DNA of 33,172 nucleotides from Nitrospirota bacterium (GTDB lineage Bacteria; Nitrospirota; Thermodesulfovibrionia; Thermodesulfovibrionales; UBA6898). Numbering within the stretch: position 1 is the first letter of the stretch; every line of letters begins with the position of its first letter. Made by a program: the position numbers and the translations under genes. The notes under the pieces are model-generated. The model was given only the letters and a program-made list of their open reading frames with translations, ran no database searches and was not told the origin of the DNA. Shown here in pieces: positions 27,172 through 33,172 of the stretch. Location of the stretch: the NCBI GenBank assembly GCA_021811105.1, contig JAJZPM010000044.1, positions 1 to 33,172 on the forward strand, given 5' to 3'.

Positions 27172-27957
27172 ATGCATAGGATTGTCGCGATAGTAAACCA
27201 GAAAGGCGGTGTCGGGAAGACGACGACTGCTATCAATCTTGCCGCTTCTCTAGCACTTTCCGGCGAAAAGATCCTGATAATCGATATTGATCCTCAGGGG
27301 AATTCAACTTCAGGGCTCGGCATTTCGAGGGATGCGGTAGAGGTAGAGAAGACTCTCTATAGTGTGCTTTCGGGTGACTGTACGGCAAAAGAGGCGATTA
27401 TAGGTACTTCAGTCGAGAACCTGTTCCTGCTGCCGTCGAGTATCGACCTCCTCGGCGCTGAGGTTGAGCTTGCAGGGCGGGAAGGCCGGGAGCGGATACT
27501 CTCTTCGGCTCTGGAGGCTATAAGGGGTGTGTACCGGTATGTTTTCATAGACTGCCCTCCGTCGCTGGGCGTTTTAACGGTCAATGCCCTGGTCGCCGCA
27601 GAATCGGTGATCGTCCCGGTCCAGTGCGAGTATTACGCGCTCGAGGGATTGGGTCTTCTGACAAAGACCCTTCGGCTGGTCAGGGGGTCTTTTAACCCCG
27701 CCATCGATATCGAAGGCATATTGCTGACAATGTTCGACACAAGAAACAGTCTTGCCCATCAGGTGGTCTCGGAGATAAAGAAACATTTCGGGGACAAGGT
27801 CTACCGGACTATTATTCCCCGGAACGTCGCCCTGAGCGAAGCCCCAAGCCACGGCAAGCCGATTATCCTTTACGATATACGCTCCCGTGGGGCGCAGAGC
27901 TATCTTTCTTTGGCCAAGGAGATTTTGCATGAAAACGGCGTTGGGCAGGGGGCTTAA
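27172..27957 (+). CDS. parA: Chromosome partitioning ATPase ParA (Soj)
   Basis: This Walker-type ATPase forms dynamic gradients on the nucleoid that pull ParB-parS complexes apart. The 261-aa protein begins MHRIVAIVNQKGGVGKTTTA, with the deviant Walker A KGGVGKTT at 11-18, then IDIDPQGNSTSG and IDCPPSLG. A longer frame from ATG 27094 reads MFHVEH because it translates the second parS site; that start is not credible. The gene overlaps parB by 29 bp. Confidence 0.95.
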   Translation: MHRIVAIVNQKGGVGKTTTAINLAASLALSGEKILIIDIDPQGNSTSGLGISRDAVEVEKTLYSVLSGDCTAKEAIIGTSVENLFLLPSSIDLLGAEVELAGREGRERILSSALEAIRGVYRYVFIDCPPSLGVLTVNALVAAESVIVPVQCEYYALEGLGLLTKTLRLVRGSFNPAIDIEGILLTMFDTRNSLAHQVVSEIKKHFGDKVYRTIIPRNVALSEAPSHGKPIILYDIRSRGAQSYLSLAKEILHENGVGQGA

Positions 27958-28750
27958 TGCCCTGATCCCTGAAAAGGGAGAAGAGGTCCTCTATCTCGAT
28001 ATCGACAGGATTATGCCCGGCAAGCAGCAGCCGCGCAGGATTTTCCATGAAGAGTCCCTGAAAGAACTGGCGGCCTCGATCAAGGAGAAGGGGGTTCTCC
28101 AGCCTGTCATCGTCTCCAGGACAGGAGACGGCGCCTTCAACCTCATCGCCGGTGAACGGCGTTGGCGGGCTTCGGTGCTCGCGGGGTTGAAGAAAATTCC
28201 GGCGCTGATCAAGAATGTGGCTTCGAAGGACTCCCTTGAAATAGCGCTCATAGAGAATATCCAGAGAGAAGACCTCAATCCCATCGAGACTGCCGAGGCT
28301 TTTAACCGCCTGCTCATGGACTTTAATCTGACCCAGGAAGATCTCTCCGGGAGGGTAGGAAAGGAGCGGGCGACTATCGCCAATTACCTGCGACTGTTGA
28401 AGCTGCCCGATGAGATCAAGACGATGCTCTACAACGGGTCACTAAGCATGGGACATGCGAAGGCCCTGCTTGCCATAGAGGGCAAGACTCACCAGGTCGA
28501 AGCGGCAAGGAGAATCGTGAAGGACGGTCTCAGCGTACGGAAGGCGGAAAAACTTACCAAGAAAGGCTCTCCTCAAGCGAAACCGGGCAGGAAAAAAGAC
28601 CCTCAGATCGTTTCTCTGGAAGAAAAATTGATCAGGCAGCTGGCAACGAAGGTTCGCATCATTCATAAAGGGAAAAAAGGCGGGAAGATAGAAATAGAAT
28701 ATTACTCCCTTGAAGAACTCGACAGACTCCTGGAGATCTTGCTGGCCTGA
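27929..28750 (+). CDS. parB: Chromosome partitioning protein ParB (Spo0J)
   Basis: ParB is a CTP-dependent clamp that loads at parS and spreads along DNA. The 273-aa protein begins MKTALGRGLNALIPEKG, the usual N-terminus contacting ParA. The CTP-binding motifs GVLQPV (55-60) and AGERRWRAS (74-82), ENIQREDLNP and a helix-turn-helix (LTQEDLSGRVGKERATIANY) follow, with a C-terminal dimerisation segment. Shine-Dalgarno AAGGAG precedes ATG 27929 within parA. The stop overlaps the next start (TGATG). Confidence 0.95.
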   Translation: MKTALGRGLNALIPEKGEEVLYLDIDRIMPGKQQPRRIFHEESLKELAASIKEKGVLQPVIVSRTGDGAFNLIAGERRWRASVLAGLKKIPALIKNVASKDSLEIALIENIQREDLNPIETAEAFNRLLMDFNLTQEDLSGRVGKERATIANYLRLLKLPDEIKTMLYNGSLSMGHAKALLAIEGKTHQVEAARRIVKDGLSVRKAEKLTKKGSPQAKPGRKKDPQIVSLEEKLIRQLATKVRIIHKGKKGGKIEIEYYSLEELDRLLEILLA

Positions 28751-29277
28751 TGACAAAGAACCTCTTGTTAACAGGGCCGCCGGGTTCGGGCAAGACGACG
28801 CTGATTAGGAAACTCTCCGAGATCTTTAAGGAGTTTAATCCTGCCGGGTTTTACACCGGAGAGATAAGAGAGGAAGGCTTGCAGACCGGTTCCTTTGCTG
28901 CGTCCCTTTTCGGCGACAGCAGAGTTTTTTCCCACATCACCTTGAAGAGCAAGTATGCAGTCGGCAGGTTCCGCGTGGACGTGAAGGGCTTTGAGACGAT
29001 GCTTGACGGCGTCTTTGCGCGAGACAGGAAAACGGGGTTGTACCTTATTGACGAGATCGGGAAGATGGAGTGTCTTTCGAAAAAATTCTGTAAGTATATC
29101 ATGGAGTTTCTTGATTCCGAAAAACCTGTCGTAGCCTCTATCACGGATAAGGGTACCGGCATTATCACCGAGATACGAAAGAGAAGCGATGTAAAGTTGC
29201 ATGAGGTGAATCCGGAAAATCACGACCTTAAGCTGAAGGAACTTACCATGGAAATCAGGGACCTCCTCCTCGAATAG
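28750..29277 (+). CDS. THEP1-type nucleoside-triphosphatase
   Basis: This 175-aa P-loop protein of the THEP1/DUF265 family, related to human NTPCR, hydrolyses nucleoside triphosphates in studied members. Walker A GPPGSGKTT is at 9-17, AGFYTGEIRE follows, and the Walker B-like LIDEIGKMEC is in the middle, all typical. It overlaps parB by one base (TGATG), so it is co-translated with the partitioning genes. Its cellular role is unclear. Confidence 0.9.
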   Translation: MTKNLLLTGPPGSGKTTLIRKLSEIFKEFNPAGFYTGEIREEGLQTGSFAASLFGDSRVFSHITLKSKYAVGRFRVDVKGFETMLDGVFARDRKTGLYLIDEIGKMECLSKKFCKYIMEFLDSEKPVVASITDKGTGIITEIRKRSDVKLHEVNPENHDLKLKELTMEIRDLLLE

Positions 29278-29292
29278 GCTTGGGAGATCCGG

Positions 29293-30474
29293 ATGATTTC
29301 AGGGAAAGTCAAAACAGGCCTGGATCAGGTTGCCGCGAAGTGGCCCAAGGTCCTGAACGGCGCACGTATCGGACTTGTAGTCCATCCGGCTTCTGTAGAC
29401 CGCAGGTTGAGATATGCGGCTTCGGTCTGCCTTGAATCCCGGAAGTTCAGGCTGAAGGCCCTCTTTGGGCCCCAGCACGGGATTCGCGGCGAGACGCAGG
29501 ACAATATGATCGAATGGGAGGGATTCCGGGATCAGGGGAACGGACTTCCTGTTTTTAGTCTTTACGGAAAGACGCGGCGGCCCACTCCGGAGATGCTCCG
29601 GGGACTCGATGCATTAGTCATTGACCTTCAGGATGTCGGCGCGAGATATTATACGTTTATCTGGACGATGGCGCTTATCATGCAGGCCTGCCGGGAGACG
29701 GGGAAGGCGGTTGTCGTCCTCGACAGGCCCAATCCGATCGGCGGCAAGCTGACTGAAGGACCGGTACTCGCCCCTGAATACAGCTCTTTTGTAGGGCTGC
29801 ACCCATTGCCTGTCCGGCACGGGATGACGATAGGGGAAATTGCGCTCTACCTCCAAACTTTATATTCGGGAGTTCAGTTGCACATTATCAGTATGACTGG
29901 TTGGACAAGGAGCATGTGGTTCGATGATTCCGGTCTTCCATGGGTACTTCCTTCGCCCAATATGCCCACGGTAGAGACCGCTGCGGTATATCCCGGGATG
30001 TGTCTCCTCGAAGGGACTAATTTGAACGAAGGAAGGGGCACCACGAGGCCCTTCGAGATCTTTGGAGCCCCCTTTATTGAGCCTGACAAACTCGTGGGCC
30101 GGCTATCCGGATTCGGCCTGGGGGGTGTTGTCTTTCGCCCGCTTTATTTCTTGCCCACTTTCCAGAAACATGCAGGTACACTCTGTGGCGGTGCCCAGAT
30201 CCATGTGACGGACAGAAGAAGATTCAAGCCCTTCAAGACAGGAGTCGGAATCGTAAAGGCGGTCTTCGACCTTTATCCGAAGGATTTTTCCTGGAACAAT
30301 CCACCCTACGAGTATGAAGAACGGCTCATGCCGATCGATATACTGGCCGGTACCGACCGGCTGCGCAAAGATATCGAGGCCGGCAGGGACCTCAATGCAA
30401 TGGAACTCTGGTGGGACGAAGAGCTAATGGCCTTTGACAGAGAAATCAGGACAAAAACCCTCCTCTACACGTGA
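29293..30474 (+). CDS. namZ: NamZ-type exo-beta-N-acetylmuramidase (DUF1343)
   Basis: The 393-aa protein matches the DUF1343 family, whose characterised member NamZ of Bacillus subtilis removes terminal MurNAc from peptidoglycan fragments. Typical motifs are FGPQHGIRGE, SLYGKTRRPTPEML, DLQDVGARYYTFIWTM, LDRPNPIGG with EGP, and GTNLNEGRGTTRPFE. An in-frame stop at 29275-29277 excludes an upstream signal peptide and the mature-looking N-terminus has none, so the enzyme appears cytoplasmic. It overlaps the MurU-AmgK fusion gene (GTGA), which would use its product. GGGAG lies about seven bases before the ATG. Confidence 0.85.
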   Translation: MISGKVKTGLDQVAAKWPKVLNGARIGLVVHPASVDRRLRYAASVCLESRKFRLKALFGPQHGIRGETQDNMIEWEGFRDQGNGLPVFSLYGKTRRPTPEMLRGLDALVIDLQDVGARYYTFIWTMALIMQACRETGKAVVVLDRPNPIGGKLTEGPVLAPEYSSFVGLHPLPVRHGMTIGEIALYLQTLYSGVQLHIISMTGWTRSMWFDDSGLPWVLPSPNMPTVETAAVYPGMCLLEGTNLNEGRGTTRPFEIFGAPFIEPDKLVGRLSGFGLGGVVFRPLYFLPTFQKHAGTLCGGAQIHVTDRRRFKPFKTGVGIVKAVFDLYPKDFSWNNPPYEYEERLMPIDILAGTDRLRKDIEAGRDLNAMELWWDEELMAFDREIRTKTLLYT

Positions 30475-32420
30475 AAGAGATTCGCGCATTTATATTGGCG
30501 GCGGGACTAGGAGAGAGGCTAAGGCCGATCACTGACCACCTTCCGAAACCGCTCCTTCCGATCCTGGGGAGGCCGGTTATCGAAAGAGTGATAGAGAGGA
30601 TCGCTGCCGTTCCGGTAAAGCGGATCGGGATCAATCTCCATTATAAACCCGAAATGATCAGGGAATGGGTTGGGACTTTCGATCACAGCGGGGATATCGA
30701 ACTTTTTTATGAGAAAGCGATACTCGGCACCGGCGGGGCCTTAAAAAATGCGGAAGGCTTTCTCGACGGTTCTTTTTTTGTCGTTCATAATTCGGATATC
30801 TTGTCCGACATCAGCCTAGGGGTACTCATCGAGCGACATCTTTCCGAAGGCAATTGCGTCACCCTTGCGGTCCATGACCACCATACCTTCAACAATGTCT
30901 GGATCGATGAAGCCGGGAGATTACGGTTCGTGGGGAACGCAGGGACTGAGAAGAAAGGGCTTCGAAATGTTGCCTTTACCGGCATAGCAGTATATTCGCC
31001 GGAGTTTCTCACGCTGCTTCCGGCAGGTAATTCGAGTATCGTGGACATGTGGCTGAAGGCTGTATCCTCAGGGCTAAAGGTCGGGACAGTCGATTTCAGT
31101 GGTTGCAGTTGGGAAGACATAGGCACGCCCGCCGCTTTTTCCTCTTACATATTCAACGTCTTGAAAGAAGAGGGAGAAACGATCTTCGCCCATAATTCCG
31201 TTGACTGTAGCGGCGTGCAGTTAGGAGCGAATGCTGTTATCGAGAAGGGAAGCATCCTTGAAAAGGGGGCGTCGCTAAGGAACTGCATACTCCTGCCTGG
31301 GGCCCGGGCAAAAAAAGGTGAGTATACAGAAAATGCGATTGTCGGCCCCGATTACAAGATCGGCCTTCAAGAGCAGCCTTCGATCCCCGCGTCTCTGCCA
31401 TCGGGGATGATTAGGGATTTTATGGGCGATTCGTCAGGCGACATTACAATGACATTGATCGGCACCGGGGGTTCGGACAGGAATTATTACCGCATCAGGG
31501 ACAGGCAAAAGAAAGCGGTTCTCATGGAGTGCCCGAAGACAGACCCGGATTACCAGCGGCATATGATCTATACGCATTTTTTCAGGAGATATTCGGTCCC
31601 CGTGCCTGAACTGCTTGGGTCTGATTCGGCTGACCCGAAACCGGTCTCTCCAAGTGGCTATATCTATGCGCTCTTTGAAGACCTCGGTGACATATCTCTC
31701 TATTCATGGCTGAAGTGTAACAAAAAGGCCTGTTCTGTCGAGGCATTGTACAAGCGCGTCCTGGACATCCTGATAGGCCTTCACACTGTGGTTACAAAAA
31801 ATGTGTCGGAGTGCCTTCTTCTTCAGTCTAGGGTCTTTGACTACAGCCACCTTCGCTGGGAAACAGACTATTTCGTCGAAAGGTTCGTAACAGGACTGAA
31901 GGGTGCGCTGATTTCCGATACAGGGCTTCTCGAAGGCGAATTCGACCGCCTTGCAAAGACGGTCGATTCTTTCGGAAAAACCGTAGTGCACAGAGATTTT
32001 CAGTCGCAGAATATCATGGTGATGAACAGTGATATGCCGAGGGTGATCGATTATCAGGGTGCAAGGATGGGCCCCCCTGCGTATGATCTTGCCTCGTTCC
32101 TTTGGGACCCTTACTCCCCGCTGGATGATGGTCGCCGCGCTGCCCTCCTCGGTTATTATATCGCGGGAGTGAAGGGCCATCACGGCAGCTCCTTCGATGA
32201 GGCGGCCTTTCGGCAAACGATACTCCCATGCCGCCTGCAACGGCATATGCAGGCATTAGGCGCTTATGGTTTCCTGTCGAAGGTGAAGGGGATAGCCCAC
32301 TTCTTAAAGCATGTCCCTCAGGCCCTGCGGTATTTGAAAGAGGAGGTCGAAGAGGTGAAAGACGAGTACCCTGTCCTATGGGAATGCGTCAAAGATATGG
32401 ATGAAAACATTGAAGATTGA
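30471..32420 (+). CDS. MurU-AmgK fusion: nucleotidyltransferase plus sugar kinase for MurNAc recycling
   Basis: This 649-aa two-domain protein probably catalyses two successive steps. The N-terminal half (about 1-245) is a sugar-1-phosphate nucleotidyltransferase like MurU: LAAGLGERLRPIT, LPKPLLPI, ILGTGGAL and VVHNSDIL. A short left-handed beta-helix tail follows (about 245-300, GANAVIEKGSILEKGA). The C-terminal half (about 310-649) is an aminoglycoside-phosphotransferase-like kinase of the AmgK type, with GTGGSDRNYYRI, VVHRDFQSQNIMV near 504-516 and VIDYQGARMGPPAYDL. In Pseudomonas, separate AmgK and MurU turn MurNAc into MurNAc-1-phosphate and UDP-MurNAc. Translational overlap with namZ supports that substrate. 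Another sugar is possible. The start is GTG 30471. Confidence 0.82.
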   Translation: MKEIRAFILAAGLGERLRPITDHLPKPLLPILGRPVIERVIERIAAVPVKRIGINLHYKPEMIREWVGTFDHSGDIELFYEKAILGTGGALKNAEGFLDGSFFVVHNSDILSDISLGVLIERHLSEGNCVTLAVHDHHTFNNVWIDEAGRLRFVGNAGTEKKGLRNVAFTGIAVYSPEFLTLLPAGNSSIVDMWLKAVSSGLKVGTVDFSGCSWEDIGTPAAFSSYIFNVLKEEGETIFAHNSVDCSGVQLGANAVIEKGSILEKGASLRNCILLPGARAKKGEYTENAIVGPDYKIGLQEQPSIPASLPSGMIRDFMGDSSGDITMTLIGTGGSDRNYYRIRDRQKKAVLMECPKTDPDYQRHMIYTHFFRRYSVPVPELLGSDSADPKPVSPSGYIYALFEDLGDISLYSWLKCNKKACSVEALYKRVLDILIGLHTVVTKNVSECLLLQSRVFDYSHLRWETDYFVERFVTGLKGALISDTGLLEGEFDRLAKTVDSFGKTVVHRDFQSQNIMVMNSDMPRVIDYQGARMGPPAYDLASFLWDPYSPLDDGRRAALLGYYIAGVKGHHGSSFDEAAFRQTILPCRLQRHMQALGAYGFLSKVKGIAHFLKHVPQALRYLKEEVEEVKDEYPVLWECVKDMDENIED

Positions 32421-32976
32421 TTTCGATGAACTCCAGAAGGCGATGGAGGATACCGTCAGGGACGCCTTTGATTACTTCCTCGATACTGAGACAGGGGAGA
32501 TCCTCATCCTTTCGGAGGATATCCTGAGGAGGGCCAGGGGGCTTCTTTCCGAAGGCTTTGATGAGGATATGGCGGACTATGAAGAGGTGGAGTTCGACGT
32601 TCCGGTCGAAGTCCCTGAATGGATGGAAGACGAGATAGAACTGGCCCTGGATATCTTTCTTTATGAGAAAGACCGGTATGCCCGGATACCCGAAAGGGTG
32701 ACAGAAAACGGGTACAAAACGATGAAAGGCTTCACCGAAAAACTTGAGAACCTTCCACTGAAGCAAGAACTTCTGTCATTACTGGACGGCCCCGGGGTCT
32801 TCAGAAAATTCAAGGACGCGCTTGATCCCTATCCGAAACTGAAGAAGCTCTGGTACGGCTTCAATGCCAAGGTGGCGAGGGACGAGATGAAAGAGTGGCT
32901 CCGCACACTTTCGATAGAAGGGGTTCCCCGGTATTCAAAAAAAGAGGAGACCCCGTTTAGGGCGGGATCTCCTTAG
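32401..32976 (+). CDS. UPF0158 family protein
   Basis: This acidic 191-aa protein resembles the UPF0158 family: an N-terminal DYFLDTETGEILIL segment, a central run of acidic residues, and a C-terminal KLKKLWYGFNAKVARDEMKEWL. The family has no assigned biochemical function. It overlaps the preceding gene by 20 bp and so ends the namZ operon. A link to peptidoglycan recycling is suggested only by position. Confidence 0.8.
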   Translation: MKTLKIDFDELQKAMEDTVRDAFDYFLDTETGEILILSEDILRRARGLLSEGFDEDMADYEEVEFDVPVEVPEWMEDEIELALDIFLYEKDRYARIPERVTENGYKTMKGFTEKLENLPLKQELLSLLDGPGVFRKFKDALDPYPKLKKLWYGFNAKVARDEMKEWLRTLSIEGVPRYSKKEETPFRAGSP

Positions 32977-33030
32977 GGGAGGTAACAAGAGGCAATGAGA
33001 TATAACTGCTGAGGTCTTAGCTCTTTGCCT
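32946..33030 (+). terminator. Two consecutive hairpins ending the namZ operon
   Basis: Hairpin 1 (32946-32972) has 10-nt arms GGAGACCCCG/CGGGATCTCC with one mismatch, at the very end of the UPF0158 gene. Hairpin 2 pairs AGGCAATGAG (32990-32999) with CTCTTTGCCT (33021-33030), one mismatch, followed by TTACTTCTT. Neither has a long U-tract; together they may stop convergent transcription. Confidence 0.35.
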
Positions 33031-33172
33031 TTACTTCTTCGGCCTCTCTCACCTTGCCGGTGCTGCCGATCACATCGACTATCCAGGCAAGGGCTGTGCC
33101 GAATACCGAGCCCAATACGATGCTGACCGCTGCGCCGCAGAAGATGCCTAATGCAACACCCACCACGGTTAT
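33017..33172 (-). CDS. Small membrane protein, C-terminal fragment
   Basis: On the minus strand a frame enters from the window edge and ends at TAA 33019-33017 after 51 codons. It reads as a glycine/alanine/valine-rich hydrophobic region (VGVALGIFCGAAVSIVLGS and onward) followed by a charged tail ending EEVKAKS. This looks like the last membrane helix or helices and cytoplasmic tail of a small protein. The family was not recognised; the start lies outside the window. It converges on the UPF0158 gene. Confidence 0.55.
   Translation of the reverse strand: MTVVGVALGIFCGAAVSIVLGSVFGTALAWIVDVIGSTGKVREAEEVKAKS

Overview
The window looks like the replication-origin region of a Gram-negative (diderm) bacterial chromosome with an anti-phage defence island on one side. 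A Kdo-phosphate phosphatase (kdsC), the dnaA-dnaN-gyrB trio, parAB with two parS sites, PilZ, DUF4388 and two-CW proteins and selA/selB suggest an uncultured Nitrospirota- or Desulfobacterota-like lineage. That assignment is inference from gene content only. Transcription diverges from the dnaA/kdsC gap: almost every gene to the left is on the minus strand and almost every gene to the right is on the plus strand, as expected around oriC.

Left part (1-11567, minus strand): the start of a ribbon-helix-helix antitoxin at the edge, then a tightly packed seven-gene defence operon transcribed in the order hsdM, DUF1016/YhcG nuclease, hsdS, gajA, gajB, hsdR, short M48/YgjP-like metallopeptidase. It is a complete type I restriction-modification system with a Gabija-type pair (OLD-family ATPase-TOPRIM nuclease plus UvrD-like helicase) between hsdS and hsdR. 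Almost all junctions overlap by 1-17 bp or are 2 bp apart, so the seven genes look like one transcription unit. The gabija module is visibly more AT-rich than the flanking hsd genes, so the island appears assembled from modules. A roughly 470-bp gap with a palindromic repeat element separates it from gyrB.

Middle (12038-17366): gyrB, dnaN and dnaA on the minus strand, then an oriC-like gap. The gap has a strong dnaA promoter, several degenerate DnaA-box-like nonamers, a run of TTA/CTA triplets resembling the Bacillus DnaA-trio element, and an AT-rich stretch.

Right part (17367-33172, mostly plus strand): kdsC-pgsA-plsY-TPR/zinc-ribbon membrane protein-DUF4388/pseudopilin-like fusion (envelope and phospholipid genes), queC (queuosine), a small conserved gene with selA, an opposing two-CW gene, selB with a PilZ gene, two parS sites, parA-parB-THEP1 NTPase, then a NamZ exo-muramidase followed by a single-chain MurU-AmgK fusion and a UPF0158 gene. 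NamZ plus the fusion can be read as a compact peptidoglycan (MurNAc) recycling route to UDP-MurNAc. A partial small membrane protein on the minus strand closes the window. No rRNA, tRNA, CRISPR array, insertion sequence or prophage gene was recognised.
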